A stretch of DNA of 64,000 nucleotides from Pseudomonas lijiangensis (GCF_018968705.1 NZ_CP076668.1:3483001-3547000), one strand, 5' to 3'. Counted from the stretch's first letter, positions 18,777 to 27,927 are shown. Program-made: numbers and translations. Notes: generated from the sequence alone by a model not told the origin.

Positions 18777-20471
18777 TCAGAAGCCCAGGCTCAAATGTTC
18801 GGCGATCGGACCCAGTGCCAGGGTTGGCAGGAAGGTCAGGCCACCGACCAGCAAAATGGTCACGGTCAGCAAGGTCACGAACAGCGGGCCATGGGTCGGG
18901 AAGCTGTTGATACCCTGTGGCGCGGCCTTTTTCATCGCCAGGCTGCCCGCCAGTGCCAGGACCGGCACGATGTAGCCGAAACGTCCCAGGAACATCGCCA
19001 CGCTGAGCATCAGGTTGTGGAACACGGTGTTGGCACTGAAGCCACCGAACGCCGAGCCGTTGTTGGCCGTGGCCGAGGTGTAGGCGTACAGCAACTGGCT
19101 GAAACCGTGAGGGCCGGGGTTGCTCACCGAAGCCAGTGGCCCTGGCAGACTGGCCGCCACGGCACCCAGCACCAGCACGCCCACCGGCATTACCAGCAAG
19201 GTCGCCACCAGCAAGCGGATTTCCGTCGCCTGAAGCTTCTTGCCCAGGTATTCCGGGGTACGACCGATCATCAGGCCAGCCAGGAACACCGCGATCAGCA
19301 CATTGAGCAGCATGCCGTTGAGGCCAACACCCACACCGCCGAAGATCACCTCACCGACCATCATGTTGACCAGCGCGACCATGCCGGTCAGCGGGTTGAG
19401 GCTGTCATGCATGGCGTTGACCGAGCCGTTCGAAGCGGCAGTGGTCGCTGTCGCCCAGAGCACGGTGGCGGTAGTGCCAAAACGGCTTTCCTTGCCTTCC
19501 AGCGGTGCAGTCTGCTCGACACCGGCAATGTTCAGCGCCGGGTTGGGCTGATACTCGGCCCACAGCGAAACAGCACCGCCGATCAGCAGCATGATCAGCA
19601 TGCAGGCCATGATTGCCCGGCTCTGGCGCATGTCCTTGACGTAATGGCCGAAGGTAAACACCAGCGCAGCCGGAATCAGCAGGATCGACACCAGTTGCAG
19701 CAGGTTGCTCAAGGCAGTCGGGTTCTCGAAGGGATGCGCCGAGTTCACGCCAAAGAAGCCACCACCGTTGGTGCCCAGTTGCTTGATCGCGATCTGGCTG
19801 GCGGCAGGTCCCATGGGCAGGCTTTGATCAGCGCCCTGCAGGGTGACGGCATCGATGTAGTGGGCAAAGCTTTGCGGCACGCCCTGCCAGACCAGCAGCA
19901 AGGCCAGCACGATGCACAGCGGCAGCAGGCCGTACAGGGTGACGCGGGTCATGTCGGTCCAGAAGTTGCCGAGATTTTCCGTCGAGCGGCGGCTGATGCC
20001 GCGACAGAACGCCAGCAGCACGGCAATACCGGTGGCGGCGCTGACAAAGTTCTGCACGGTCAGGCCGACCATCTGGCTCAGATAACTCAGCGAAGCTTCA
20101 CCGCTGTAGCTCTGCCAGTTGGTGTTGGTGACGAAACTCATCGCGGTATTGAACGCCAGCGACCACTCCAGGCCCGGCAACTGCTGCGGGTTGAGCGGCA
20201 AGGCGCCCTGCCCCAGCAGCATGGCGAACAACAGTACGAAACCGGCCAGGTTGAACGCCAGCAAAGCCCACAGGTAGGCTTTCCAGTTCTGCTCGACCTT
20301 GGGGTCGATGCCTGACAGTCGGTAGCAGATATTCTCTACAGGCCTCAGCACCGGGCTGAGCCAGGTGCGCTCGCCTTCCACCACCCGATAGTAGAAACGC
20401 CCCAGCAAAGGCGCGGGTAATACGACCAGTACCAGAAAAGCCAGAATCAGCAGATAGTCATAACTGTGCAT
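18777..20471 (-). CDS. kdpA: Potassium-transporting ATPase subunit KdpA
   Basis: A 564-residue, ten-helix potassium-channel-like subunit. Selectivity-filter-type repeats are visible: [45 protein letters not shown] and [12 protein letters not shown]. It forms the potassium path of the Kdp pump in the inner membrane. I chose the ATG at 20471, preceded by GGAG, because it gives the normal family length; the frame stays open upstream but that part has no KdpA similarity and overlaps kdpF. It lies eight bases downstream of kdpF. Confidence 0.97.
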   Translation of the reverse strand: MHSYDYLLILAFLVLVVLPAPLLGRFYYRVVEGERTWLSPVLRPVENICYRLSGIDPKVEQNWKAYLWALLAFNLAGFVLLFAMLLGQGALPLNPQQLPGLEWSLAFNTAMSFVTNTNWQSYSGEASLSYLSQMVGLTVQNFVSAATGIAVLLAFCRGISRRSTENLGNFWTDMTRVTLYGLLPLCIVLALLLVWQGVPQSFAHYIDAVTLQGADQSLPMGPAASQIAIKQLGTNGGGFFGVNSAHPFENPTALSNLLQLVSILLIPAALVFTFGHYVKDMRQSRAIMACMLIMLLIGGAVSLWAEYQPNPALNIAGVEQTAPLEGKESRFGTTATVLWATATTAASNGSVNAMHDSLNPLTGMVALVNMMVGEVIFGGVGVGLNGMLLNVLIAVFLAGLMIGRTPEYLGKKLQATEIRLLVATLLVMPVGVLVLGAVAASLPGPLASVSNPGPHGFSQLLYAYTSATANNGSAFGGFSANTVFHNLMLSVAMFLGRFGYIVPVLALAGSLAMKKAAPQGINSFPTHGPLFVTLLTVTILLVGGLTFLPTLALGPIAEHLSLGF

Positions 20472-20479
20472 GGCAGCTC

Positions 20480-20569
20480 CTAGTTCCGGCCTGCGCGCAA
20501 CAGCGCAACCAGCAAGTAAATGAACAGCCCGACTGCCAACAGCAGTGACACCCCATCCAGAACGCTCAT
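20480..20569 (-). CDS. kdpF: KdpF small stabilising subunit
   Basis: A 29-residue peptide (MSVLDGVSLLLAVGLF then IYLLVALLRAGRN) made of one hydrophobic helix followed by a basic end. GGAGAA lies seven bases upstream of the ATG. Position directly before kdpA, size and shape match KdpF, which stabilises the KdpABC complex in the membrane. Genes this short are often missed. Confidence 0.88.
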   Translation of the reverse strand: MSVLDGVSLLLAVGLFIYLLVALLRAGRN

Positions 20570-20929
20570 CAAGATTCTCCGTCGCTACGGCGGTTGCCGC
20601 TTGGGAGCAATTGTCCTCAGGAGGGGTGTAAAGGAACGAGAGCGACAGGCATGAAGGGCCGTAAAGACGGCGTAAAGAATGGCGCGGCAGGAGCGAATTC
20701 ATTGGCGAGGCGCTATGGAAGGCGATGACTTGGCACTGGCCGCGTCGGCGGCAAAAAAGTATTACAGGCAGGCTCCGCCCTTTTGTACCAAGATCAATAC
20801 ATTCAGGACATGCCCACGACATTCTCCCGCGACACCCTTTCGCCGCGCCCCGTGGCGAAGTAGCATGACGGGAGCGTTGATCCTCAACAGCGGCCAGTGA
20901 TGGCGGCATCACAAGGCAGCAGTCGTACT
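20570..20929. other. Divergent intergenic region between kdpF and the two-component regulator
   Basis: About 360 bases up to the inner ATG of the regulator. It holds the kdpF ribosome binding site, a candidate direct-repeat operator (20659-20677) and a solitary half of the family 2 REP (20688-20709, GGAGCGAATTCATTGGCGAG). I see no clean sigma70 promoter in either direction and no gene. Confidence 0.6.
20659..20677 (-). promoter_or_regulatory. Candidate KdpE direct-repeat operator
   Basis: Read on the minus strand, CTTTACGCCGTCTTTACGG contains two copies of TTTACG with an 11-base period, the spacing expected for tandem binding of an OmpR-type regulator. It lies about 90 bases upstream of the kdpF start. 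A third TTTACA occurs closer to the gene near 20630. The other divergent regulator could equally use it. Confidence 0.4.
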
Positions 20930-21679
20930 ATGCAACCCATTCCAGACAGCAACACCGATCAATCCTCATCCGAACAGCGCTGGAACACCCGTGCATTGAT
21001 CGTCGATGACGACGTGGCCATTCGTGAACTGCTCTGCGATTACCTGTCCCGTTTCAATATCCAGTCCAGAGGCGTCACCGATGGCACGCAGATGCGTCAG
21101 GCCCTGACCGAGGAAACCTTCGATGTCGTGGTGCTGGACCTGATGCTGCCCGGCGAAGACGGTCTGTCGCTGTGCCGCTGGCTGCGCAGCACTTCGGATA
21201 TTCCGATCCTGATGCTCACCGCCCGCTGCGAACCCACTGACCGTATCATCGGCCTTGAACTGGGTGCCGACGACTATATGGCCAAGCCCTTCGAGCCTCG
21301 CGAACTGGTAGCCCGCATCCAGACGGTCTTGCGCCGTGTGCGTGACGAACGCAGCGAACAGCGCACCACCGTTCGCTTCGATGCATGGCGACTCAACAGC
21401 GTCCTGCGCCAGCTGATTGCTGCCGATGGCCTGGTAGTGCCGCTCTCCAACGCCGAGTTCCGCCTGCTGCGGGTATTTCTGGAACGTCCGCATCGCGTGC
21501 TCAGCCGTGAACAACTGCTCGATGCCGCCCGTGGTCGCTCCATCGAAGCCTTCGACCGCAGCATCGATCTGCTGGTCTCGCGCCTGCGTCAGAAACTGGG
21601 TGACGACCCCAAGAATCCCCAGTTGATCAAGACGGTACGCGGCGAAGGCTACCTCTTCGATGCCAAGGAACTCGCTTGA
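20897..21679 (+). CDS. OmpR-family response regulator of an unassigned two-component system
   Basis: A 260-residue regulator; an ATG at 20930 would give 249 residues and is about equally likely, as neither start has a strong ribosome binding site. The receiver domain has VDDDVAIRELL, the phospho-acceptor Asp in VVVLDLMLPGEDG and the Lys in MAKPFEPRELV. The winged-helix domain has PLSNAEFRLLRVF and ends IKTVRGEGYLFDA. The stop overlaps the kinase start, so the two form one unit. It is divergent from kdpF, yet kdpDE already serves the kdp genes, so its targets are not evident. No specific orthologue is recognised. Confidence 0.88.
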   Translation: MMAASQGSSRTMQPIPDSNTDQSSSEQRWNTRALIVDDDVAIRELLCDYLSRFNIQSRGVTDGTQMRQALTEETFDVVVLDLMLPGEDGLSLCRWLRSTSDIPILMLTARCEPTDRIIGLELGADDYMAKPFEPRELVARIQTVLRRVRDERSEQRTTVRFDAWRLNSVLRQLIAADGLVVPLSNAEFRLLRVFLERPHRVLSREQLLDAARGRSIEAFDRSIDLLVSRLRQKLGDDPKNPQLIKTVRGEGYLFDAKELA

Positions 21680-22716
21680 TAAGATCAGCCGATACACTCT
21701 TCGCACGACTTTTTGGCGGCGCGCTGATTGCGATCCTGCTGGGGCATGTACTGGCATTTATCTGGTTCACCCAATACGGCCCACCACCGCCACCACGGGA
21801 AGCGCCGCCCTCCGCCCAGCAGCAGGCCAATGACGCCCCTCAGGACCGTGAGCGCCGCAAACCTTCATTCTGGCGTGGCCCGCTGACCGTCGTGGGGTTT
21901 CAGTTGGTCACTCTGGTGATCGCCGCCTGGTTCGGGGCCAAGGCCCTGAGTCGTCCCGTGCAGCGCATGAGCGAAGCGGCCGAGCGCCTGAGCGAAAACC
22001 TCGACAGCCCGCCCCTGGAACTCACCGGCCCCAGAGAAGCGCGCAATGCCGCACATGCCTTCAATCTGATGCAGCAGAAAATACGCGAACAGATGCAGCA
22101 ACGCGGACGCATGCTGGCAGCTGTCTCCCACGACCTGCGCACACCGCTGTCGCGCCTCAAGCTGCGCGTCGAAAAGATCGATGACCTCAAACTGCACGAC
22201 CAGATGACTCAGGATCTGGACGATATGATCAACATGCTCGACGCGACCCTGAGCTACCTCAACGAGCATCGCAAGAGCGAAGAGCTGCAACAGCTGGACC
22301 TGCAGGCACTGATCGAATCACTGGCCGAGAACGCTCAGGACAATGGCGACGACGTGCAGTACCAGGGCCAGTGCAAGCCACTCAGGATCCAGCCCATGGC
22401 GCTGCGCTCCTGCCTGCATAACCTCATCGACAATGCCCTGCGCTATGCAGGCAGTGTGCACATCGCTATCGAGGATCAGCCCGGTCGCGTGAAGATCTCG
22501 GTCATCGATCATGGGCCGGGTATCGCACCCGAGTTTCACGAGACGGTTTTCGAGCCCTTCTATCGACTGGAAGGCTCGCGCAATCGCAACTCCGGTGGTG
22601 TCGGCATGGGCATGACCATCGCCCGGGAAGCGGCCTTGCGCATGGGCGGCGAGCTGTATCTGGCCCAGACTCCGGGCGGCGGCCTGACGGTAGTGCTTGA
22701 CCTGCCGCGGGCCTGA
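21676..22716 (+). CDS. Sensor histidine kinase, EnvZ-like layout
   Basis: A 346-residue kinase starting at TTG, which overlaps the TGA of the regulator (TTGA), so translation is probably coupled. Two membrane helices (about residues 10-28 and 70-92) enclose a periplasmic loop of only about 40 residues, rich in Pro and Arg (QYGPPPPPREAPPSA). A HAMP domain follows, then the phospho-acceptor His in AAVSHDLRTPLSRL and the ATP-binding HGPGIAPE and GVGMGMTIAREA motifs. The short Pro-rich loop does not look like a ligand-binding domain, so it may sense via the membrane or a partner protein. Confidence 0.87.
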   Translation: MIRSADTLFARLFGGALIAILLGHVLAFIWFTQYGPPPPPREAPPSAQQQANDAPQDRERRKPSFWRGPLTVVGFQLVTLVIAAWFGAKALSRPVQRMSEAAERLSENLDSPPLELTGPREARNAAHAFNLMQQKIREQMQQRGRMLAAVSHDLRTPLSRLKLRVEKIDDLKLHDQMTQDLDDMINMLDATLSYLNEHRKSEELQQLDLQALIESLAENAQDNGDDVQYQGQCKPLRIQPMALRSCLHNLIDNALRYAGSVHIAIEDQPGRVKISVIDHGPGIAPEFHETVFEPFYRLEGSRNRNSGGVGMGMTIAREAALRMGGELYLAQTPGGGLTVVLDLPRA

Positions 22717-22829
22717 CGAGCGCGTATCCCACCCGATACAAATCCCACATCCCCACGACAACTGCCACCCCGAGGCTTCATAAGCCGGTGCACCGCCATC
22801 GGCTCTATAAACCTCAGGGAGTCAGTCCA

Positions 22830-23579
22830 ATGATCAGTGGCATCAGCAGCAGTTATTCGAGCTACACCAGCTCGACCAGTTTGACTTCAGGCACCAACAG
22901 CAAGAAATTTCAGGAAGAGTTGCTGGCAAAGCTCGATACCGACGGTGATGGCAGCATCAACAAGGACGAACTGAGTTCGGCGCTTTCCTCCGACAAGAAA
23001 GACGGGATTACCGTCAGCCTGAGCGAAGCGTTCAGCAGCCTGGACAGTAACGATGATGACAGCCTGGATGCCGATGAACTGGCAGCGCTGACTCCACCGC
23101 CGCCTCCACCCGCCACGGACCTGGCAGAAGACCTGCTCAGCTCGCTGGACACTGACGGCGACGGTTCGATCAACAGCGACGAGCTGACCACCGGGCTCAC
23201 CAATGCAGGCAGCACGGCCGACAGCACTAAAGTGTTCGATGCACTGGACACCAACGAAGACGGCACCGTCAGCCTTGAAGAACTGACCGCCAGCCTGCAA
23301 CCTCAGCAGCCACCCGCCGGCCCGCCGCCAGCACAGAATGCCAATGTCAGCAGCACCGACAGCGCCGCCCTGTTCAGCTCTCTGGATACCGACAGTGACG
23401 ACAGCATCAGCGCCACCGAACTGGCCACTGCCCTGAGCCAGAGCAACAGCAATAGCGAGCAGACCAATGCCAATCAAGTGGCCGCCCAGGCCTTGAGCAA
23501 GATGATTGCTGCATTGGGTGAGCGTTATGACACCGAAGGCAGCAAGCCTATCGGTAAATACCTCGATACCGCTGCCTGA
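22830..23579 (+). CDS. Five-EF-hand calcium-binding protein, XopAW-like
   Basis: A 249-residue acidic protein with five 12-residue EF-hand loops at about residues 36-47, 72-83, 107-118, 140-151 and 186-197; the first and third are canonical (DTDGDGSINKDE, DTDGDGSINSDE), the fifth is less so (DTDSDDSISATE). Pro-rich linkers lie at 89-94 and 159-168. The N-terminal 25 residues are Ser/Thr-rich with no signal peptide, as in many type III-secreted proteins. The layout resembles the XopAW family of predicted calcium-binding type III effectors. GGGAG lies upstream of the chosen ATG. I see no hrp box in the 110 bases upstream, so secretion is unproven. Confidence 0.75.
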   Translation: MISGISSSYSSYTSSTSLTSGTNSKKFQEELLAKLDTDGDGSINKDELSSALSSDKKDGITVSLSEAFSSLDSNDDDSLDADELAALTPPPPPPATDLAEDLLSSLDTDGDGSINSDELTTGLTNAGSTADSTKVFDALDTNEDGTVSLEELTASLQPQQPPAGPPPAQNANVSSTDSAALFSSLDTDSDDSISATELATALSQSNSNSEQTNANQVAAQALSKMIAALGERYDTEGSKPIGKYLDTAA

Positions 23580-23585
23580 CCGGGA

Positions 23586-23623
23586 GACCGCCGCTGACCA
23601 GTGTCATGCGGCGGGATCTTTTA
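23586..23623 (+). terminator. Possible terminator after the EF-hand gene
   Basis: CCGCCG and CGGCGG form a short stem around a 14-base loop, followed by GATCTTTT. It starts soon after the stop and lies in the convergent gap with the AI-2E-type permease. The stem is short, so the call is weak. Confidence 0.35.
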
Positions 23624-24673
23624 GCGGTGATTCTTGATGATTCGCTCGCCTGCGACCCAGTCGGTCAACAGGCTGTAGGCAACCGCCAGTAGCGTCGGCC
23701 CGATGAACAGGCCGATAAAACCGAAGGCCAGCAAACCACCAAATACTCCCAGTAGCACGATCACCAACGGCAGGTTGCCGCCACGGCTGATCAGGTATGG
23801 CTTGAGCACGTTGTCCACGCCACTGATGATGAAGGTGCCCCACAGCCCCATGAACACCGCCATGCCATATTCGCCCTGCCAGACCAGCCAGGCGGTGGCC
23901 GGGATCCAGACCAGTGGCGGCCCCATGGGAATCAGGCTGAACAGGAAGGTCAGGATGCCCAGCACCAGAGCACCGGGAATGCCTGCGATCAGGAAGCCGA
24001 TCAGAGCCAGAATCGCCTGGGCTGCCGCGGTGCCGATCACGCCATTGACCACGCGCTGTACGGTAGCGGCCACCAGATCCAGATAATACTGGGCCCGGTC
24101 ACCGATCAGGCGCTCAAGCAGGCTGAGCACGAAGGCTGCCAGCCTTGGACCGTCGCGATAGAAGAAGAACGCGAACACGATGCTCAGGGTCAGTTCGAGA
24201 ATGCCGCCTCCGATCTGTGCGCTGCGGGCCAGCAGCCAGTTGCCGACCTCCCCCAGATAAGGTCTGGCAGCAGTAATCAACGCCGCGCCTTGCTGATCGA
24301 TGGTGTTCCACATACCGACCAGCCGCTCGCCCACCAGCGGAATCCCCGCCAGCCAGGCCGGAGGATCGGGCAGCCCGTCGACCTGAACATCCTTGATGAA
24401 CGCCGTTGCGTCCCGCACATGATCGGCGAGGTTGAACCCCAGCCACACCAGTGGCGCGGCCACCAGCAGCAGCCAGCACAGACTCATCACCAGAGCGGCC
24501 AGCGATTCGCGGCCCTTGAACCAGTGAGTCAGCAAACGCATCAGCGGCCAGCTGGCAAACGCCAGCACAGCCCCCCAGACCAGTGCCGACCAGAACGGGG
24601 CCATTACCCAGAGACAGGCACCCAATAGCACCAACAACAGGATCTGCACCAGCAGGCGGTCGTTATTGAACAT
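23621..24673 (-). CDS. AI-2E family (PerM/TqsA-like) transporter
   Basis: A 350-residue membrane protein with about eight helices: paired helices at residues 8-45, one near 60-80, a soluble loop to about 140, and a C-terminal bundle including the family block GPPLVWIPATAWLVWQG and GNLPLVIVLLGVFGGL. This is the AI-2E transporter (formerly UPF0118/PerM) fold. Some members export autoinducer-2 and others are sodium/proton antiporters, so the substrate is open. I chose the ATG at 24673, preceded by AGGTG; a GTG three codons upstream is also in frame. Confidence 0.87.
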   Translation of the reverse strand: MFNNDRLLVQILLLVLLGACLWVMAPFWSALVWGAVLAFASWPLMRLLTHWFKGRESLAALVMSLCWLLLVAAPLVWLGFNLADHVRDATAFIKDVQVDGLPDPPAWLAGIPLVGERLVGMWNTIDQQGAALITAARPYLGEVGNWLLARSAQIGGGILELTLSIVFAFFFYRDGPRLAAFVLSLLERLIGDRAQYYLDLVAATVQRVVNGVIGTAAAQAILALIGFLIAGIPGALVLGILTFLFSLIPMGPPLVWIPATAWLVWQGEYGMAVFMGLWGTFIISGVDNVLKPYLISRGGNLPLVIVLLGVFGGLLAFGFIGLFIGPTLLAVAYSLLTDWVAGERIIKNHR

Positions 24674-24719
24674 GGAGGACACCTATGAGAATAAGAACAG
24701 CAAACGTCTTGGACAGAGC

Positions 24720-25550
24720 CTAGCGGATGACCTCTATGACAAGTCCTGCCTTATCGACACTGCCCGTCTCCAATCGTGCCGTGCGCACGCCCTTGGCAAC
24801 CAGGGCTTCGCGCCATGCATCGGCATGGGTGCCCGAAACCGTGGCACGCAAGGTGCTGTCCAGATTCAGGCCACGGGACAGTAGAGTCACCCAGCGCTCC
24901 TCGGGCTCGCCACCAAGCCGTGGCAGATCCAGCCTGCCGGTGCTTCTGAGCTGGCGCAGCAAGGTGGCGGACGTCGGCAGCAATTCGCCCAGAGGTGCGG
25001 CGGCCGTGAATTGCTCGACATGCAGGTAAGCGCGGCGATTGCCGCGAGTGATGCCGTACAGGGCCACCAGGGTTTCGCTGTCAGGCTCGGCCAGTCTCAG
25101 CAGCAGATAGGCTTGCCGGTCATCGGCGCCGTAAAGCCTGGAATTGCCGAACACATCATTGGCCCACAGGCTGCTTTCGCCGCAATCCCGGGCCTGACAC
25201 CAGAACAACAGCTCGGCGCCCTTCTGCTGCAAGGCTTCGCGAGCAGCCGTAAAGGCTTCATCGGACGTGTGTTCGACAGGCAACTGGTAGGTCACCGAGG
25301 TAAGACTGCCACGGGTGTTGACCTGACCGTCAAAACGCAACTGACCGCTGATCTTGCGGATCGACCCCATCGGGTAGACACGTTCCAGTTCGGCAGCAGG
25401 CCGGTAATCGACTATTTCCGCGTCAGCCAGACGCGGCACGATGCTCAGATCGTGGCTGTCCGGTACATCCGCGGCAGACACCAGAGTGCTGAACAGTGAA
25501 GCTCCCAGCATGACAAATGGAGCACGGGATAAACGCATGGGTGCTCTCAT
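24720..25550 (-). CDS. DUF4892 domain-containing exported protein
   Basis: A 276-residue protein with a signal peptide (residues 1-26, cleavage near VSAAD). The central block LLFWCQARDCGESSLWANDVFGN, shown here only in its key parts LFWCQARDCG and WANDVFG, and the following YLLLRLAEP are typical of DUF4892. The two cysteines seven apart could form a disulfide in the periplasm. The C-terminal 90 residues may be a second domain. The function of the family is unknown. A second ATG four codons in is also a possible start. It is separated by only 46 bases from the AI-2E-type gene and could be in its operon. Confidence 0.8.
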   Translation of the reverse strand: MRAPMRLSRAPFVMLGASLFSTLVSAADVPDSHDLSIVPRLADAEIVDYRPAAELERVYPMGSIRKISGQLRFDGQVNTRGSLTSVTYQLPVEHTSDEAFTAAREALQQKGAELLFWCQARDCGESSLWANDVFGNSRLYGADDRQAYLLLRLAEPDSETLVALYGITRGNRRAYLHVEQFTAAAPLGELLPTSATLLRQLRSTGRLDLPRLGGEPEERWVTLLSRGLNLDSTLRATVSGTHADAWREALVAKGVRTARLETGSVDKAGLVIEVIR

Positions 25551-25677
25551 CGACTTGCAAGGGATGAAATGGAATGGACAACGTCACCACTGAGGCGAAT
25601 ATACAAGGCAATAGGTTGGTCCATCATGACTGACTCCTGTTTCGATCCTTGCAGCGTCGACAGTTGCCTGTTGCAAG

Positions 25678-26532
25678 TCAAGGCGCAGCGAAGAAGCGAT
25701 TGAAACAGTCTGCAACAGAGCACGCGCCCTCTTCGTCATTCAAGTGCAGATGATGCCCGCCAGGCAAGCTCTTGACCTGAAATGGCAGCCCTGACAACAG
25801 CTCCCGATTCCTGGCCAGCATTCCGTCTTCAGCCATTACCAATTGTGTCGGACACTTGATGCCAGCGACAAAGTTCATGGCCTGCTGGTGACTGAAGCGC
25901 ATGGCCGAGGGTAAGGTCAGGCGACTGTCGCTGCGCCAGGTGTAACCGCCGGGCACCGGCATCAGCCCACGCTGGGCCAGCAATTGCGCCGCTTCACGAC
26001 TGACGGCCACCATGCCTTTCATACGCACTTCCACTGCGCGGTCCTGATCCGGGTACACCGGCTTTTGCTTGCCGGGCAAGGCCAGTTGCGCCTCGATGGC
26101 CATGCGCATGCGATTCACTGCCTCGTCCGCTTCGCCGGTCAGCGGCAACAACCCGTCGATCAGGGCCAGACGCTGCACTCGTTCAGGCATCGAAGCCGCC
26201 AGAATCACCGAAATGATTGCCCCCAGCGAATGCCCCAGCAGGGAAAAGCGCTGCCAGCCCAATTGCTCCGCCACCTGCAGCACATCAAACACATAGTCAG
26301 CCAGATTGTAGCTCGCCCCTGCCGGACGGTGATCGGAGTGACCATGGCCTGCCAGATCAAGCGCCACGATGCGCAGGCCTTCAAAGCGCGGAGCCAGCCG
26401 GGCAAAGCTGTTGGCGTTATCGAGCCAGCCGTGCAAGGCGATCACCGGCTGCCCGTCTTCAGGGCCGAACAGATGAGCGGCCAGTTCGATATGCCCCAGA
26501 CTCAGGCGAACTTCTTCTACTGCATGGCTCAT
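25678..26532 (-). CDS. Alpha/beta hydrolase, serine-hydrolase-like
   Basis: A 284-residue alpha/beta hydrolase. It has the oxyanion HGWLDNANSF, the strand-four LDLAGHGHSDH and the nucleophile Ser in LLGHSLGAIIS (about residue 102). The likely acid is the Asp in VMAEDGM, with the catalytic His in PGGHHLHL. No signal peptide or secretion signal. The start overlaps the stop of the second hydrolase gene by four bases (ATGA), so the pair is co-translated. Substrate unknown; the set of motifs resembles esterases of the SERHL type. Confidence 0.85.
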   Translation of the reverse strand: MSHAVEEVRLSLGHIELAAHLFGPEDGQPVIALHGWLDNANSFARLAPRFEGLRIVALDLAGHGHSDHRPAGASYNLADYVFDVLQVAEQLGWQRFSLLGHSLGAIISVILAASMPERVQRLALIDGLLPLTGEADEAVNRMRMAIEAQLALPGKQKPVYPDQDRAVEVRMKGMVAVSREAAQLLAQRGLMPVPGGYTWRSDSRLTLPSAMRFSHQQAMNFVAGIKCPTQLVMAEDGMLARNRELLSGLPFQVKSLPGGHHLHLNDEEGACSVADCFNRFFAAP

Positions 26533-27338
26533 GGGCCCTTAACCTCAATACGTCGGGCGTCCCAACGGGTAAACAATGACTTGAGCATCTGCGCTGTTTC
26601 GGTGGGCCGCTCCAGGGGAAACATGTGCCCGCCCGGCATCGACAGGTATTCACCGTCCCGCAGACGCCTGGCCTGATAACCATGATGGGGCAATACCACC
26701 CGGCTGTGCTTGCCGCGCACCATGGCCAACGGCACGCTGAGTTGTCGCGACGGCTTGGGGCTGGTGTGCGGAATACTGCGATAGATGCTGATTTCCGTGG
26801 CCGCATCGAAACGCAGTCGCAACTGTTCGCCATCGGCTTGCAGGCCATGCTGCAGATAGGCATCGAAACAGTCCGGATCGAAACGGCGGAACAGCGTCTT
26901 GCTGGCGAAATAATCACGGGCTGCTTCAGCATTGCTGAAGGCTTCGCGGCGCCCCAGGGTGCGACCTGCGGGTGTGATGCGGTCGATGAAACCGAAACGC
27001 TTGGCGGCGCGAATCATCCATTGATCCACCAGGCTCAGGACCGGCGAATCGAGCATCACCACGCCTCGATACAACTCGGGGCAGCGCAATGCCGCATGAA
27101 AGTGCAGCACACCCCCCAGTGAATGACCGACACCCCAGACTGGCGCCGGTTGTTCGCGCAAGTGATGGATCAGTTCATCCACCAGATTCAGCCAGTTGTC
27201 ATCGACCGGGAAACGCGGGTCGTGGGCATGCTGTTCGAGATGGGCAACCGAGTACTCCGGTGCCAGCGCGGAGAACAACTTGCCGTAAGTCGCCGACGGA
27301 AAACCGTTGGCGTGAGCAAAGAAGATATGTTGCGACAT
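26529..27338 (-). CDS. Alpha/beta hydrolase
   Basis: A 269-residue alpha/beta hydrolase. It starts MSQHIFFAHANGFPS, where HANGFP is the oxyanion block of this subgroup. The nucleophile Ser is in VGHSLGGVLHF (about residue 78) and the catalytic His is in MPGGHMFPLERP near the C-terminus. The ATG at 27338 is chosen because family similarity begins there; the open frame runs 54 codons further upstream with no similarity. It is the upstream member of a two-hydrolase operon. Substrate unknown. Confidence 0.85.
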   Translation of the reverse strand: MSQHIFFAHANGFPSATYGKLFSALAPEYSVAHLEQHAHDPRFPVDDNWLNLVDELIHHLREQPAPVWGVGHSLGGVLHFHAALRCPELYRGVVMLDSPVLSLVDQWMIRAAKRFGFIDRITPAGRTLGRREAFSNAEAARDYFASKTLFRRFDPDCFDAYLQHGLQADGEQLRLRFDAATEISIYRSIPHTSPKPSRQLSVPLAMVRGKHSRVVLPHHGYQARRLRDGEYLSMPGGHMFPLERPTETAQMLKSLFTRWDARRIEVKGP

Positions 27339-27459
27339 GCCGACGCACTCGATGGCCGAATCTGTGACGATTGTGCGCACCCCGTTGGTGCTACGGCAAC
27401 GATTGGAAGTGCCATCGAAGGTGACACTCCGGCCATAAAGTTGGCCGGAGTGTCGGCAT

Positions 27460-27903
27460 TCAACGTGCAGGCGGCTCCTGCCCGTGAGGAACGACCGCAA
27501 CGGTCAGGCGGGAGATGCAGCACGGCTTGCCCTCCTCGTTGCTGATGCGGATATCCCAGACATGGGTCGTGCGACCGAGATGAACAGGACGCACTACGCC
27601 CGTTACACGGCCACTTCGTACGCCACGCAGGTGGTTGGCGTTGACCTCCAGCCCCACGCAAAAGAACTTGCTGCTGTCGACCACCAGAAAACTGGCCATG
27701 GACCCAAGGGATTCCGCCAGCACCACCGACGCCCCGCCATGCAGCAGGCCGAAAGGCTGATGGGTACGCTGGTCAACCACCATGCTGCCGGTCAGGGAAT
27801 CTTCGGTAAACGAGTCGAGGCGAATATCCAGCACTTCGCCAATGGTGTTCTTCTGGCCTGCATTGAGGCTTTCGAGATTGGGAGTTTCACGCCATATGGT
27901 CAT
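27460..27903 (-). CDS. Hotdog-fold PaaI-like thioesterase
   Basis: A 147-residue single-hotdog protein. The signature HQPFGLLHGGASVVLAE (about residues 45-61) holds the HGG turn and the helix with the catalytic Glu. NHLRGVRSGRVTGVV and the strand after it complete the fold. The closest known types are PaaI/EntH/YdiI thioesterases acting on aryl- or acyl-CoA, probably as a tetramer. AGGATCAGGC precedes the ATG at 27903; the frame stays open upstream through a REP element, which supports this later start. It is transcribed alone. Confidence 0.87.
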   Translation of the reverse strand: MTIWRETPNLESLNAGQKNTIGEVLDIRLDSFTEDSLTGSMVVDQRTHQPFGLLHGGASVVLAESLGSMASFLVVDSSKFFCVGLEVNANHLRGVRSGRVTGVVRPVHLGRTTHVWDIRISNEEGKPCCISRLTVAVVPHGQEPPAR

Positions 27904-27927
27904 GCCTGATCCTTTTTTTATGGAGGG

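Noticed and set aside
17646..20315. Very long plus-strand open frame opposite kdpA and kdpB
   Set aside because: It is the mirror of two unmistakable kdp genes in GC-rich DNA; its composition is rich in His, Gln and Arg with no recognisable domain.
22717..22829. hrp box upstream of the EF-hand gene
   Set aside because: There is a CCAC but no GGAAC at the required distance; no plausible HrpL promoter could be built.
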